Origin: Arthrobacter sp. StoSoilB5
Lineage (GTDB): Bacteria > Actinomycetota > Actinomycetes > Actinomycetales > Micrococcaceae
Direction: 5' to 3'
Length of the DNA: 64,000 bases
Assembly: GCF_019977235.1 (NCBI RefSeq)
Contig: NZ_AP024646.1
Coordinates: forward strand, 434,001-498,000
Below, in pieces: positions 7,818 through 16,409 of the stretch. A model generated the notes under the pieces. The model had not been told where the DNA came from. It worked only from the letters and a program-made list of their open reading frames with translations, and searched no databases. The first letter of the stretch is position 1. Each line of letters starts with the position of its first letter. The position numbers and the translations under genes were made by a program.

Positions 7818-8630
7818 TTAGTCTGCAAGCTCCACGATCACGGGAGCGTGATCCGAAGCGCCCTTGCCCTTGCGTTCCTCACGGTCGATGGAGGCACCAG
7901 TAACCCGGGCAGCCAACGCGGGGGAGGCCAGGCAGAAGTCGATGCGCATGCCTTCCTTCTTGGGGAAGCGCAGCTGCGTGTAGTCCCAGTAGGTGTAGAC
8001 GCCGGGGCCTGGTGTGTAGGGGCGGACGACGTCGGTGTAACCGGCAGCCTCGAAGGCGTGGAAAGCGGCGCGCTCGGGTTCGCTCACGTGGGTGAAGTTG
8101 TTGTTGCGGAACAGCTCGATGTCCCAGACGTCGTCGTCAAAGGGGGCAATGTTCCAGTCGCCCATCAGCGCGACCTGGGCTGACGGAGCAGACTTCAGCC
8201 ATTCCGAGGCGTTGCCTTGAAGGACGTCCAGCCACTTGAGTTTGTACGGCATGTGTTCGTCGTCAAGCGAGCGGCCGTTCGGAACGTAGAGGCTCCAGAT
8301 GCGGATGCCGCCACAGGTAGCGGCGATGGCACGGGCTTCCTGAGCTGGATCCTTGCCTGCCTTGCCGAACATTGGCTGGTCCAGGAAGGTGCGCTCAACA
8401 TCCTCCAGTCCTACGCGGGAGGCGATGGCGACGCCGTTCCACTGGTTCACGCCGAAGTGCGCAACCTCGTAGCCCATGCGCTCAAAGAGCTCCCACGGGA
8501 AGTTATCGTCCTTGCACTTGGTCTCCTGGATGGCCAGGACATCACAGTCACTGCGCTCAAGCCACGCTTCAACGCGGTCGGCACGGGCACGGAGGGAGTT
8601 CACATTCCAGGTAGCTATCTTCACAGCCAC
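7818..8630 (-). CDS. xthA: Exodeoxyribonuclease III / AP endonuclease
   Basis: A 270-residue member of the endonuclease/exonuclease/phosphatase fold that cleaves DNA at abasic sites and trims 3' ends in base excision repair. The hallmark segments are all present: ATWNVNSLRAR at the N-terminus, IQETK with metal-binding Glu36, GDWNIAP, and the C-terminal GASDHAPV with the catalytic His. Length is normal. ATG at 8630 fits the conserved N-terminus. A second repair gene (photolyase) lies about 39 kb away with no evident link. Confidence 0.93.
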   Translation of the reverse strand: MAVKIATWNVNSLRARADRVEAWLERSDCDVLAIQETKCKDDNFPWELFERMGYEVAHFGVNQWNGVAIASRVGLEDVERTFLDQPMFGKAGKDPAQEARAIAATCGGIRIWSLYVPNGRSLDDEHMPYKLKWLDVLQGNASEWLKSAPSAQVALMGDWNIAPFDDDVWDIELFRNNNFTHVSEPERAAFHAFEAAGYTDVVRPYTPGPGVYTYWDYTQLRFPKKEGMRIDFCLASPALAARVTGASIDREERKGKGASDHAPVIVELAD

Positions 8631-8706
8631 TAACTTACCGAACTTGGCGCCCAGCGCATCCCCTCATGAAGGATTGCCCGCCGTGACAACTTCACTGCAG
8701 GGGCGA

Positions 8707-9273
8707 TCAGTGGGCGTACATGAAGGCGGACGAGGCGCCCCTGCGCATCTTGATCCCGCAAACGATCAACAACAGCCCCGCAACAGCGGAGAATGCTGCC
8801 AGCAAACCCACCATGCCCAGGAAGCCGAGACCAGGGTTGATCAGGACGAAGAGGCCAAAAAGCGCAGTCACAAGACCCGTGAGCACCCAGACTCCCCAGC
8901 CATTGACGGAGTTCCTTGCAGCAAACGCGAAGATGATCTCGGAAAGCCCCAGGACCAAGGCCCAGAGTCCAATCAGCACGCCAAGCGCTGCTGCTGTGAT
9001 ACCCGGCCACGCAACTGCGACCAAACCCGCGGCGATGGAGATGAAGCCTCCCACCATCGTCCAGCGGGAATGGCGTGAAGGGTCATAAAAGTAGTGGGCC
9101 ACATTGGTGAGGCCGTCCACGATTGCGAAGAGCCCGAACACGAGAACCAGTCCGAAGACCGTGGCTACTGGCAAAGATGCCACGAGGAAAGCAAAGAGCA
9201 CGGCCAGGATTCCGCGGAACAGCAGGGCGGTTCCGGAGTGCTTGAACATCTTGCGTCCTGAGGCGTCGGACAT
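8707..9273 (-). CDS. HdeD/DUF308-family membrane protein
   Basis: A 188-residue protein composed almost entirely of six hydrophobic segments in three similar pairs (for example GILAVLFAFLVASLPVATV and GGFISIAAGLVAVAWPGIT), the arrangement of HdeD-like proteins. E. coli HdeD is tied to acid resistance; the role in actinobacteria is unknown. It has no catalytic motif. The gene is upstream of the response regulator on the same strand, separated by 70 bp, so it may or may not belong to that operon. Confidence 0.85.
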   Translation of the reverse strand: MSDASGRKMFKHSGTALLFRGILAVLFAFLVASLPVATVFGLVLVFGLFAIVDGLTNVAHYFYDPSRHSRWTMVGGFISIAAGLVAVAWPGITAAALGVLIGLWALVLGLSEIIFAFAARNSVNGWGVWVLTGLVTALFGLFVLINPGLGFLGMVGLLAAFSAVAGLLLIVCGIKMRRGASSAFMYAH

Positions 9274-9343
9274 AGTGCCAGCTTAACCGAATGCGGGCCG
9301 CGGATATATAGGAAAGGGCGCCCAATCCGGGGCGGAGAAGGTC

Positions 9344-9970
9344 CTACCGCATGCCTTCGCGGCGAATGGCGGTTGCGATCGCCGCGGCCCGCGTCTCCAC
9401 GCCGAGCTTGGCGTAGATATGGGCCAGATGGGTTTTGACGGTTGCTTCGGAAATGAAGAGGCGTTTGCCCAGGTCGCGGTTGCTGAGGCCCTCAGTCAGG
9501 AGACTGAGGAGCTCCGCCTCCCGGGGCGTGAGGACTTCGTCGGGGTTCCGCAGTTGTTGGAAAAGCCGGGATGCTACCGGCGCGCTCATCACGCTTTTAC
9601 CCTGCACGGCACCCCTTACTGCGGCGAAAATCTCCTCAGGCGCAGCGTCCTTGAGCAAGTACCCCATGGCGCCGGCGTCCACCGCGCGGACAATATCGGC
9701 GTCGGAGTCGTAGGTGGTGAACACGATCACGGCTTGCCGGGGATTGCGTTGCCGCAACTGCTTGATGGCCTCGATGCCGTCCATTCCCGCACCCATCGCA
9801 AGGTCCATGAGAATCACTGCGGGTGAGTGTTGTTGCGCTGCTTCCAGCGCTTCCTCACCGGATGATGCTTCACCGACGACGGCGATATCGGCCTGCGTGC
9901 CCAACAGCGCCTTGAGTCCGCTCCGGACTACGGTGTGGTCGTCCACAAGGAGCACGGAAATGGTGCTCAC
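9344..9970 (-). CDS. NarL/LuxR-type response regulator (SenR-like)
   Basis: A 208-residue regulator. The receiver domain (residues 1-120) has acidic residues DDH at 10-12 and the phosphoacceptor Asp56 in VILMDLAMG. A linker leads to a C-terminal LuxR helix-turn-helix (about 145-200: TPREAELLSLL, then LFISEATVKTHLAHIYAKL). The ATG overlaps the stop of the histidine kinase gene by four bases, so the two form a cognate pair. The pair faces a secreted HbpS/GlcG-like gene, the arrangement of the Streptomyces SenS/SenR-HbpS haem and redox sensor. Confidence 0.92.
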   Translation of the reverse strand: MSTISVLLVDDHTVVRSGLKALLGTQADIAVVGEASSGEEALEAAQQHSPAVILMDLAMGAGMDGIEAIKQLRQRNPRQAVIVFTTYDSDADIVRAVDAGAMGYLLKDAAPEEIFAAVRGAVQGKSVMSAPVASRLFQQLRNPDEVLTPREAELLSLLTEGLSNRDLGKRLFISEATVKTHLAHIYAKLGVETRAAAIATAIRREGMR

Positions 9971-11304
9971 AGCGACTCCTTCGACGTATCTTGGGGCGAG
10001 GTATCTTCGGCAAGCGTATTTTCGGGCAGAGCCGGCAGCGGAAGCTGCGCGGCAATGATGGTGCCTTCTCCCGGTGTGCTTTCCACGCTCAATTCTCCGC
10101 CCAATTGCTCAATGCGTTGCCGCATGGCGCGCAAACCGTATCCTCCCGTTTCCGAGGGCGGAGGTACCGATCCGGGATCAAAGCCGCGGCCGTCGTCGAA
10201 CACGTCCAGAGTGACTGCATCAGGAAGGTAGCCAAGCGTCACGCTGGCACGGTCTGCGTTGGCATGTAGCTTGATGTTGGCCACGGCGCTCTGCGTCACC
10301 CGGAGCAGGGCGTGCCGAACTTCTGCAGGGACGGGCCGCGCGACGCCCGTGACTTGCACTCGGATGGTATCCACGTATTGCCGGGCAGCCTGTTCCAGGG
10401 CCTGCGGGAGGGGACCGGATTCGAGGCCGGGCGCGGAGAGTTCGTGCACCAGGCTGCGGGTGTCGGCGAGATTCCCGCGGAGGAGGCTGGCAGCTTTGCG
10501 CACGTCATCGTGGGCGTCGGCGTCAGGCCAGGACCGTTGGGCGGCCTCCAGGAGCAGCAGGCTGCTGGCGAGTCCCTGCGTGACGGTATCGTGGATTTCG
10601 CGGGAGACGCGCTCGCGTTCGGCGGCGACTCCTGCTTCCCGTTCACTCGCGGCCAGCTGTTCCTGAGTCTTGGAGACTTGGCTAAGCAGCTTGCGTTGAA
10701 GCTCGGCATCCCGCTCGATCTTGTCGTAAACCAGCGTCAGCAGCGCGCCTGCGGCCAACGGTCCCAGCAGCATGGCGACGTCGGTCCAGTCGCTCATGCG
10801 GAAGAGCCCGACGGCGGTGGCCGCCGCCGTCGCGCCTCCCGCCAGATACGCCGCCCACCCGCTTAACGCAGTGCGGACAAGGAAGAAGATGGCGAAGGAA
10901 CACCACGCGAAACTCGGGGCGACGATGACCAGCGCTGCCCAGGCTGCCACCAAAGCGAACATCCAAGGCATCCAAGGCTGGCGGTGCTGCTGTTTTTGGC
11001 GACGCTGGCAGAGGACCGCAGTGACGGCGTACAGCGCGCACACTGCCGCAGCCAAGGCCACGGTCCAGAGGTTGTCCGCAGGGGAATGGCGCATGACGTA
11101 GCGGACGGCAGACGCGACCATCAACACGGCGAAACCAAGGTGCACCACGGCGTCGATGCGGTTATCGATCCGGCTGCTGGGATCGGGCCTTCTGCTTGGA
11201 TCGGGCCTTTGAGGGGCTGCTGGCATTGGGGGTCCCGTTTCCGTTCCGGTCGGTGGTAGGCGCTCTTTCCATGCTAGATCCCTTGCGGTTGCTGGTCTCT
11301 CCAC
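9967..11304 (-). CDS. Sensor histidine kinase (SenS-like, HisKA_3 family)
   Basis: About 445 residues. A proline-rich cytoplasmic start is followed by about five membrane segments (residues 52-195), a coiled region, the dimerisation/phosphoacceptor motif SREIHDTVTQGLASSLLLLE with His238, and a C-terminal ATPase domain (DDGRGFDPGS, then GGYGLRAMRQRIE). The partner is the overlapping response regulator. Loops between membrane segments are short, as in SenS, which senses through the secreted protein HbpS. The start is uncertain: GTG at 11304 gives the longest form; an internal ATG at 11226 would remove 26 residues. Neither has a strong ribosome site. Confidence 0.88.
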   Translation of the reverse strand: MERPATARDLAWKERLPPTGTETGPPMPAAPQRPDPSRRPDPSSRIDNRIDAVVHLGFAVLMVASAVRYVMRHSPADNLWTVALAAAVCALYAVTAVLCQRRQKQQHRQPWMPWMFALVAAWAALVIVAPSFAWCSFAIFFLVRTALSGWAAYLAGGATAAATAVGLFRMSDWTDVAMLLGPLAAGALLTLVYDKIERDAELQRKLLSQVSKTQEQLAASEREAGVAAERERVSREIHDTVTQGLASSLLLLEAAQRSWPDADAHDDVRKAASLLRGNLADTRSLVHELSAPGLESGPLPQALEQAARQYVDTIRVQVTGVARPVPAEVRHALLRVTQSAVANIKLHANADRASVTLGYLPDAVTLDVFDDGRGFDPGSVPPPSETGGYGLRAMRQRIEQLGGELSVESTPGEGTIIAAQLPLPALPENTLAEDTSPQDTSKESL

Positions 11305-11432
11305 CTTTTGGCTGATACGGCTGGCGGAACGGATGAGCTTGGACCCAGCACATGGCCGATGTGGCCTGAGAGGTGCTCCGGAAGCATGGATGTGTACCCG
11401 AAATTGCCAATGAACGCCATGAGGAGCACTCC

Positions 11433-12011
11433 ATGAAGAAGTCCAACAAGATGATCGCCGCCGCAGCCGCCGGAGCGCTGTTGCTCACTGGCGGGGTCAC
11501 CGCTGTGGCCAACGCAGTGGCTCCCGAAGCCGCACCTGTTACCGCACCCGCCGCGCCGGTAGCAGCCGAAGTCCAGCCCGCAGCTGAGAATGTGGTTGCC
11601 CAGAACCGTATCGCCGTCGGAGCGTCGAGCGCGGCGGTAAATGCGGCGCTTGCCAAGTGCCAGGCGGACAAGCTTCCGTTCGTGACCGTCGCCTTGGTGG
11701 ATCGCTTCGGTACCGTCCAGGCCCTTCTCCGCGGCGACAACGCAGCCGAGCACACCATCGAGGCCGCCAAGCAGAAGGCTTACACCGCAGCTGCTTTCGG
11801 TGCGCCCACCAGTGAACTGGCCAAGCGCATCAACGGCAATGGACCGTCCATTGCTGACCTCCCCGGCACGCTCTTCCTGGCCGGTGGTGTCCCACTGAAG
11901 GTCAACGGCGTGTCCGTGGCTGGCATCGGCGTCGGCGGCGCTCCCGATGGCGCCTTGGACGAGGCTTGCGCCACCGCCGGTGCCGAGGCCTTGGCTGTAG
12001 CTGCGAAGTAG
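11433..12011 (+). CDS. Secreted HbpS/GlcG-family haem-binding-type protein
   Basis: A 192-residue exported protein: signal peptide about residues 1-29 (MKKSNKM, hydrophobic core, cleavage near ANA), an alanine/proline-rich spacer, then a GlcG/HbpS domain (AAVNAALAKCQADKLPFVTV, VALVDRFGTVQALLRGDNA, a glycine-rich VAGIGVGGAPDG, and DEACATAGAEAL). HbpS of Streptomyces is a secreted oligomer that binds haem and modulates the sensor kinase SenS. ATG at 11433 follows GAGGAG by six bases. It is divergent from the kinase/regulator pair and followed after 10 bp by an ankyrin lipoprotein gene, probably in one operon. Confidence 0.85.
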   Translation: MKKSNKMIAAAAAGALLLTGGVTAVANAVAPEAAPVTAPAAPVAAEVQPAAENVVAQNRIAVGASSAAVNAALAKCQADKLPFVTVALVDRFGTVQALLRGDNAAEHTIEAAKQKAYTAAAFGAPTSELAKRINGNGPSIADLPGTLFLAGGVPLKVNGVSVAGIGVGGAPDGALDEACATAGAEALAVAAK

Positions 12012-12021
12012 CCTCGACGGT

Positions 12022-12720
12022 ATGAGTTCCATGAAGGCGCGCGGTCTGGCTGTGAGCTCGGCAATCAGTGCGGGTTTACTGATTGCCGGGCTTGTGGCTG
12101 GCTGCGCGCCGTCCTCGCCTGTCGAGACACCGTCGTCTGCGGGGCCACCGACGCCGGGTTCGCCGTCGAGCGTGGGCCCTGTCCCGGCGTCGTCCGTTGC
12201 CCTGCCGCCCAAACTGTCACCGGAGGCCCAAATCGAAACCGACCGACTCCTGATCCTCGCGGCGAAAGCCAACGATCCCGTGCGGGTCCGCGAACTCATC
12301 GACGCTGGCGGCAACGTCAACGCCAAGGACGACATCCAGGACTCTGCGTTTCTTTATGCAGGCGCGGAGGGCTTCAACGAGGTGCTGCAACTGACTTTGG
12401 CGGCTGGAGCGGACGTGGGCAGCATCAACCGATACGGCGGCACAGCCCTCATTCCGGCGAGCGAACACGGGCACACCGAAACGGTGCGGATCCTCATCGC
12501 AGCTGGCGTGCCCGTGGACCACGTCAACAACCTCGGCTGGACCGCCATGCAGGAAGCCATCCTGCTCAACAACGGCGGCCCCAACCAGCAGGACGTGGTC
12601 CGGCAGTTGCTGGCCGCGGGAGCTGATCCGGATATCCGTGATCCCCAAGGCCGAACCGCCCTGCAGAACGCAGAGCGGCTAGGGTTTACGGAGATCGCGG
12701 CGCTGATCCGGAACCGCTGA
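12022..12720 (+). CDS. Ankyrin-repeat lipoprotein
   Basis: A 232-residue protein with a lipoprotein signal (lipobox LVAGC, Cys28), a proline/serine-rich spacer of about 40 residues, and four to five ankyrin repeats (residues about 75-232; for example DPVRVRELIDAGGNVNAKDD and HTETVRILIAAGVPVDHVNN). Ankyrin repeats mediate protein contacts; here they would sit on the outer face of the membrane. It probably shares a transcript with the HbpS-like gene. In other bacteria similar proteins accompany catalase genes, but none is visible here. Confidence 0.85.
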   Translation: MSSMKARGLAVSSAISAGLLIAGLVAGCAPSSPVETPSSAGPPTPGSPSSVGPVPASSVALPPKLSPEAQIETDRLLILAAKANDPVRVRELIDAGGNVNAKDDIQDSAFLYAGAEGFNEVLQLTLAAGADVGSINRYGGTALIPASEHGHTETVRILIAAGVPVDHVNNLGWTAMQEAILLNNGGPNQQDVVRQLLAAGADPDIRDPQGRTALQNAERLGFTEIAALIRNR

Positions 12721-12728
12721 CCCAACTG

Positions 12729-12778
12729 AGTCGCAGCTGTGCGCGTTTTCAGCCCTCAAAACGCGCAGTGCTGCGACT
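12729..12778. terminator. Bidirectional stem-loop between convergent genes
   Basis: AGTCGCAGC and GTGCGCGTTTT on the left are mirrored by AAAACGCGCA and GCTGCGACTT on the right around a short loop (cagccctc), with a one- to two-base bulge. It separates the ankyrin gene from the convergent thiolase gene. Confidence 0.75.
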
Positions 12779-12786
12779 TACTTGGG

Positions 12787-14001
12787 TTAGACCGCCTCCA
12801 GCACGCTCACGTAGTTGGCGATGCCCACGCCGCCCATGTTCTGAACTGCTCCGCGCCGGGCGTTGGGAAGTTGCATGGCGCCGGCGGTCCCAGTGAGTTG
12901 CATGGCCGCGATGACGTGCTGCGACACGCCGGTGGCGCCGACGGGGTGGCCCTTGGCCTTCAGCCCGCCGGAGACGTTGACGGGCAGCTTGCCGTCCTTG
13001 TAGACCCAGCCCTCTTTGACGGCGCGCGAACCTTCGCCGCGCGGTGTCAGGCCCATGGCCTCGTACATGATGAGCTCGGCGATGGTGAAGCAGTCGTGCA
13101 CCTCGGCGAAGTCCAGGTCCTCAATACCCACCCCGGCCATGCCCAACGCACGCTCCCAGGAAACACGCGTGGCCGCGAATTCGGTGGGGTCGCGGCGTTC
13201 TGCCGGGAAGAAGTCGTTGGCATGTCCGAAACCGGCCAGGCGGACCGGTGCAGTTGCACCGGCGGTTGCCGACGTTGAAATCACGACGGCGGCAGCACCG
13301 TCCGAGACCGGCGAACAGTCCGTGCGGCGCAAGGGTTCGGCAACCATGGGGTTCTTGTCTGAAACGGTTCGGCAGAATTCTTCGCCGAAGTCCCGGTGCA
13401 TCTGGGCGTAGGGGTTGTCCATGCCGTTGTGGTGGTTCTTTGCGGCGATGGAACCTAGGACATCACCCAGTCCGGCCTCGTAACCCGGGCCGCTGATGGA
13501 CGAGCGGTAGCGCTTCCCGTAATGCTTGGCGACCTCGGCGAACAGCCCGGTGAACCCGGTGGTTGAGGCCTTTCCGGCCATTTCGTAGGAAGCGCCAAGG
13601 AGGGCTGCTCCCACCACGTCCGCCCCGGCGTCGGTCATCTTTTCGGCGCCGATCACCAAAACATTGCGCGCAGTCCCGGCGAGCACTGCCTTCACGCCTT
13701 GCTGGAACGCGGCGGAACCGGAAGCACAAGCATTCTCGGTGCGCGTCGCGGGAACGTTGGCCAGATCCCCTGAGAGCTGGAGTGCCAAGGACGACGTGAA
13801 ACCCAGCGGCTGCATGCCTGAGTTGAACTGGCCGAGGTAGATCTCGTCGATGTCCTTCGGCTCCAGCCCCGAGTTACGGATGGCTTCGCCAGCCACCTGC
13901 ACTATCAGGGACTCCAAGGTCTCATCTGTGAGCTTGCCAAATTTGCTGTGTCCCCATCCTGTGAGCAGGACGTCCTTGCCGAACTGGTCTTTCAGGCTCA
14001 T
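12787..14001 (-). CDS. Thiolase (acetyl-CoA acetyltransferase, SCP-x-like)
   Basis: A 404-residue thiolase that would cleave a 3-ketoacyl-CoA with CoA. The nucleophile is Cys92 in TENACASGS, with the His motifs [10 protein letters not shown] and [14 protein letters not shown] present. The domain style resembles SCP-x/lipid-transfer-type thiolases more than PcaF, so beta-ketoadipate degradation is not implied. Its ATG overlaps the CoA-transferase B subunit stop by four bases. Together with the transferase it would convert a 3-oxoacid to acyl-CoA and cleave it to acetyl-CoA units. Confidence 0.9.
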   Translation of the reverse strand: MSLKDQFGKDVLLTGWGHSKFGKLTDETLESLIVQVAGEAIRNSGLEPKDIDEIYLGQFNSGMQPLGFTSSLALQLSGDLANVPATRTENACASGSAAFQQGVKAVLAGTARNVLVIGAEKMTDAGADVVGAALLGASYEMAGKASTTGFTGLFAEVAKHYGKRYRSSISGPGYEAGLGDVLGSIAAKNHHNGMDNPYAQMHRDFGEEFCRTVSDKNPMVAEPLRRTDCSPVSDGAAAVVISTSATAGATAPVRLAGFGHANDFFPAERRDPTEFAATRVSWERALGMAGVGIEDLDFAEVHDCFTIAELIMYEAMGLTPRGEGSRAVKEGWVYKDGKLPVNVSGGLKAKGHPVGATGVSQHVIAAMQLTGTAGAMQLPNARRGAVQNMGGVGIANYVSVLEAV

Positions 14002-14687
14002 GCGCTTACTCCTTCGAGGGTGCTTTCTTCTTCAGACTCGAGCGCGACAGCGAATTCCGCCTCGGTCTTGCTGCGGATCTCTTCCACGGTGACTCCCGGG
14101 GCGAGGCGGGTCAGCAGCAGGCGCGTACCGCCGTCGTGGTTGTCCTCGATGTCGAAAACGGCGAGGTCCGTGATGATCCGGTCAACGCACTTCAGCCCCG
14201 TCAGCGGGAGCGTGCATTCGGTGACGATCTTGGCCGAGCCGTCCTTGGCGTTGTGCTCGGTGAGGACCACCACTCGCGGTGTCCCCGCCACCAGGTCCAT
14301 CGCGCCGCCCATGCCCTTGACCATCTTGCCGGGGATGGTCCAGTTGGCGAGATCGCCGCTGCCCGACACCTGCATCGCGCCAAGGATGGCCACCTTCACG
14401 TGGCCGCCGCGGATCATGCCGAACGAGGTAGCGGAGTCGAAGATGCTGCCGCCGGAAGTGATGGTGACCGTCTGCTTGCCAGCGTTGATGAGGTCGGCGT
14501 CTTCCTCGCCCTCATACGGGAATGCGCCCATGCCCAGCAGGCCGTTCTCGCTCTGAAGGACAACCCGCACGTCCTCGGGCAGGTTATTGGCCACCAGTGT
14601 GGGGATGCCGATGCCGAGGTTGACGTAGTCGCCGTCGTGCAATTCTTCAGCCGCGATGGCGGCCATCTGGTCTCGTGTCCAAGCCAT
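13998..14687 (-). CDS. scoB: 3-oxoacid CoA-transferase subunit B
   Basis: A 229-residue beta subunit of a family I CoA-transferase that moves CoA from succinyl-CoA to a 3-oxoacid such as acetoacetate. It carries [10 protein letters not shown] and the active-site glutamate Glu47 in [10 protein letters not shown], and the C-terminal [15 protein letters not shown] typical of the family. It lies 27 bp downstream of subunit A and overlaps the thiolase gene. PcaJ-type activity on 3-oxoadipate is a possible alternative, but no other beta-ketoadipate gene is present. Confidence 0.92.
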   Translation of the reverse strand: MAWTRDQMAAIAAEELHDGDYVNLGIGIPTLVANNLPEDVRVVLQSENGLLGMGAFPYEGEEDADLINAGKQTVTITSGGSIFDSATSFGMIRGGHVKVAILGAMQVSGSGDLANWTIPGKMVKGMGGAMDLVAGTPRVVVLTEHNAKDGSAKIVTECTLPLTGLKCVDRIITDLAVFDIEDNHDGGTRLLLTRLAPGVTVEEIRSKTEAEFAVALESEEESTLEGVSA

Positions 14688-14714
14688 GATTGTGCTCCTT
14701 GTTCCTGGTAAGCG

Positions 14715-15431
14715 TTAGACGGCCAGTGCTTCGGGCCGGGGGCGGACTGTTCGCTGTTCGATGTCCTTGACCCGTGCGCTGGCCTGCACAAGCCTTTGGA
14801 CGTAGACGCCCGGGGTGACGATGTGATTGGGGTCAAGCTCGCCGGGCTGCACAATGACCTCTGCCTCCGCGATGGTGATGGCGCCCGCGGTCGCCACCAC
14901 AGGATTGAAGTTGCGGGCGGTGTAGCGGTAGATCAGGTTTCCGTCCGTGTCCGCGGTGTGGGCATGAACCAGTGCGACGTCGGCGGTGATGGCGCGCTCG
15001 CGGACGTACGTTACGCCGTCGAACTCTTCCAGCGGCTTGCCCTCGGCAACCAGGGTGCCCACGCCGGTCCGCGTGTAGAAGGCGGGGATGCCGGCGCCGC
15101 CGGCGCGGAGACGCTCCGCCAGTGTGCCCTGCGGAGTGAATTCGACTTCGAGTTGGCCTGCGAGATACTGCTCTGCGAAGAGCCTATTCTCACCGACGTA
15201 GGATGCGATGACCTTCCGGACCTGGCCGGACTCGATCAGCACACCCAAGCCCTTGCCATCCACGCCCATGTTGTTCGAGACGATAGTTAGGTCCTTGGCC
15301 CCCGACTCGCGGACGGCGTCGATCAGGTCCGCGGGGATGCCACTCAGGCCGAAACCCCCGACGGCGATGGTCAGCCCGTCTGCCATCAGGTCCTGGAGCG
15401 CTTGGGCTGCGCTGGCGTGCATCTTCGACAT
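14715..15431 (-). CDS. scoA: 3-oxoacid CoA-transferase subunit A
   Basis: A 238-residue alpha subunit with the glycine-rich CoA-binding VGGFGLSGIPADLI near the N-terminus and conserved ENRLFAEQYLAG and PQGTLAERLRAGG. It is the first gene of scoA-scoB-thiolase. The promoter region (15432-15609) is shared with the divergent IclR gene and contains repeated GTGGA/TCCAC half-sites. ATG at 15431 is preceded by a GAGGAG-type ribosome site. Confidence 0.92.
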   Translation of the reverse strand: MSKMHASAAQALQDLMADGLTIAVGGFGLSGIPADLIDAVRESGAKDLTIVSNNMGVDGKGLGVLIESGQVRKVIASYVGENRLFAEQYLAGQLEVEFTPQGTLAERLRAGGAGIPAFYTRTGVGTLVAEGKPLEEFDGVTYVRERAITADVALVHAHTADTDGNLIYRYTARNFNPVVATAGAITIAEAEVIVQPGELDPNHIVTPGVYVQRLVQASARVKDIEQRTVRPRPEALAV

Positions 15432-15456
15432 GTGGAACTCCTCTTTGAGTCTTCGT

Positions 15457-15588
15457 GGTGGATGTATCCACTTTGTGGACGGGGTGACCTGTAGAGGAGC
15501 CTAGGATTCATCCCGGGCCGCGTCAACGGTCGCAATGCTTGGCTACTCATGGTGTGGACGGTAGGCTCGATTGTGTCCATATTGTGGA
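15457..15588. promoter_or_regulatory. Cluster of GTGGA/TCCAC palindromes (putative IclR operators)
   Basis: TCCAC-TTT-GTGGA (15467-15479) is a perfect palindrome and TCCAT-ATT-GTGGA (15576-15588) a one-mismatch copy. A further GTGGAT half-site at 15457-15462 forms a second dyad with ATCCAC, and another GTGGAC lies at 15553. One palindrome is close to scoA and the other close to the IclR gene, as expected for a divergently acting IclR regulator. Confidence 0.7.
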
Positions 15589-15609
15589 TGAAATCTTTAG
15601 GAGCTGGCT

Positions 15610-16395
15610 TTGACGGAGCAGAAATCGTTGCAGAGCCCGGTGCAGGGCGCCCAAGTGGTGGGCCGCGTTGCCCTGCTGCTGAGGTTGGTGGGGCGCAAGC
15701 CTGACGGGACCTCGCTGTCCGGATTGGTTCGGGAGTCAGGGCTGACCAGGCCAACTGTGCACCGACTCCTGACGTCCCTTGCCGCTGAGGGCTTGCTGGA
15801 ACACGATTCCGCCGCGGGGAAATGGGTTCTTGGTCCTGAAATCTTCCTGCTGGGTTCGGTAGCTGCCGCCAGGTTCCCCATGGAGGACCTGGCCCGGCCG
15901 TCGCTGCGCAGATTGGCCGCCGAGACTGGCGAGAGTGCCTTCTTCTCCATCCGTCGTGGGAACGAAACCGTCTGCGTGCTGCGCGAGGAGGGCTCGTTCC
16001 CTGTGAGGTCCTTCGTGCTGCATGAAGGCGTGCGCTTTCCGCTGGGAGTCGCCTCCGCGGGGACGGCCATTATGGCTTTCCTGCCGCCTGAGGAACAGGA
16101 AGCATTGCTCGCCGACTGGGACATGCATGCTGGTGACTTCGCTGCCGGCCACACGGCGGACGTGGTGCGGGCCAACCTGGAGAGCACCCGTCTGGCGGGT
16201 TATTCAGTGAATCCCGGCCTGGTCCTGGAAGGCAGTTGGGGGATGGGGGCTGCGGTTTTTGACCAACAAGGGCGGCCGGCGTGGGCCTTGTCCTTGACAG
16301 GGATCGAACCCCGCTTCCGTCCGGATCGGCAGGACGTCCTGGGCAAATTGCTGCTGGAGGAAGCCCACCGAATGACGGCGAAACTGCAAGGCTGA
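15610..16395 (+). CDS. IclR-family transcriptional regulator
   Basis: A 261-residue regulator with an N-terminal winged helix-turn-helix (about residues 17-70: SGLTRPTVHRLLTSLAAEGL) and a C-terminal effector domain (residues 80-255, with LREEGSFPVRSFVLHEGVRF). It is divergent from the scoA-scoB-thiolase operon, which it most likely controls through the shared palindromes. The start is TTG at 15610, seven bases after TAGGAG; no better in-frame start exists. Confidence 0.9.
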   Translation: MTEQKSLQSPVQGAQVVGRVALLLRLVGRKPDGTSLSGLVRESGLTRPTVHRLLTSLAAEGLLEHDSAAGKWVLGPEIFLLGSVAAARFPMEDLARPSLRRLAAETGESAFFSIRRGNETVCVLREEGSFPVRSFVLHEGVRFPLGVASAGTAIMAFLPPEEQEALLADWDMHAGDFAAGHTADVVRANLESTRLAGYSVNPGLVLEGSWGMGAAVFDQQGRPAWALSLTGIEPRFRPDRQDVLGKLLLEEAHRMTAKLQG

Positions 16396-16409
16396 CTCAG
16401 CTGCAAGGG

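Noticed and set aside
12787..15431. Beta-ketoadipate pathway (pcaI/pcaJ/pcaF)
   Set aside because: The thiolase is not PcaF-like in its N-terminus or active-site surroundings, and no other ring-cleavage gene is present.
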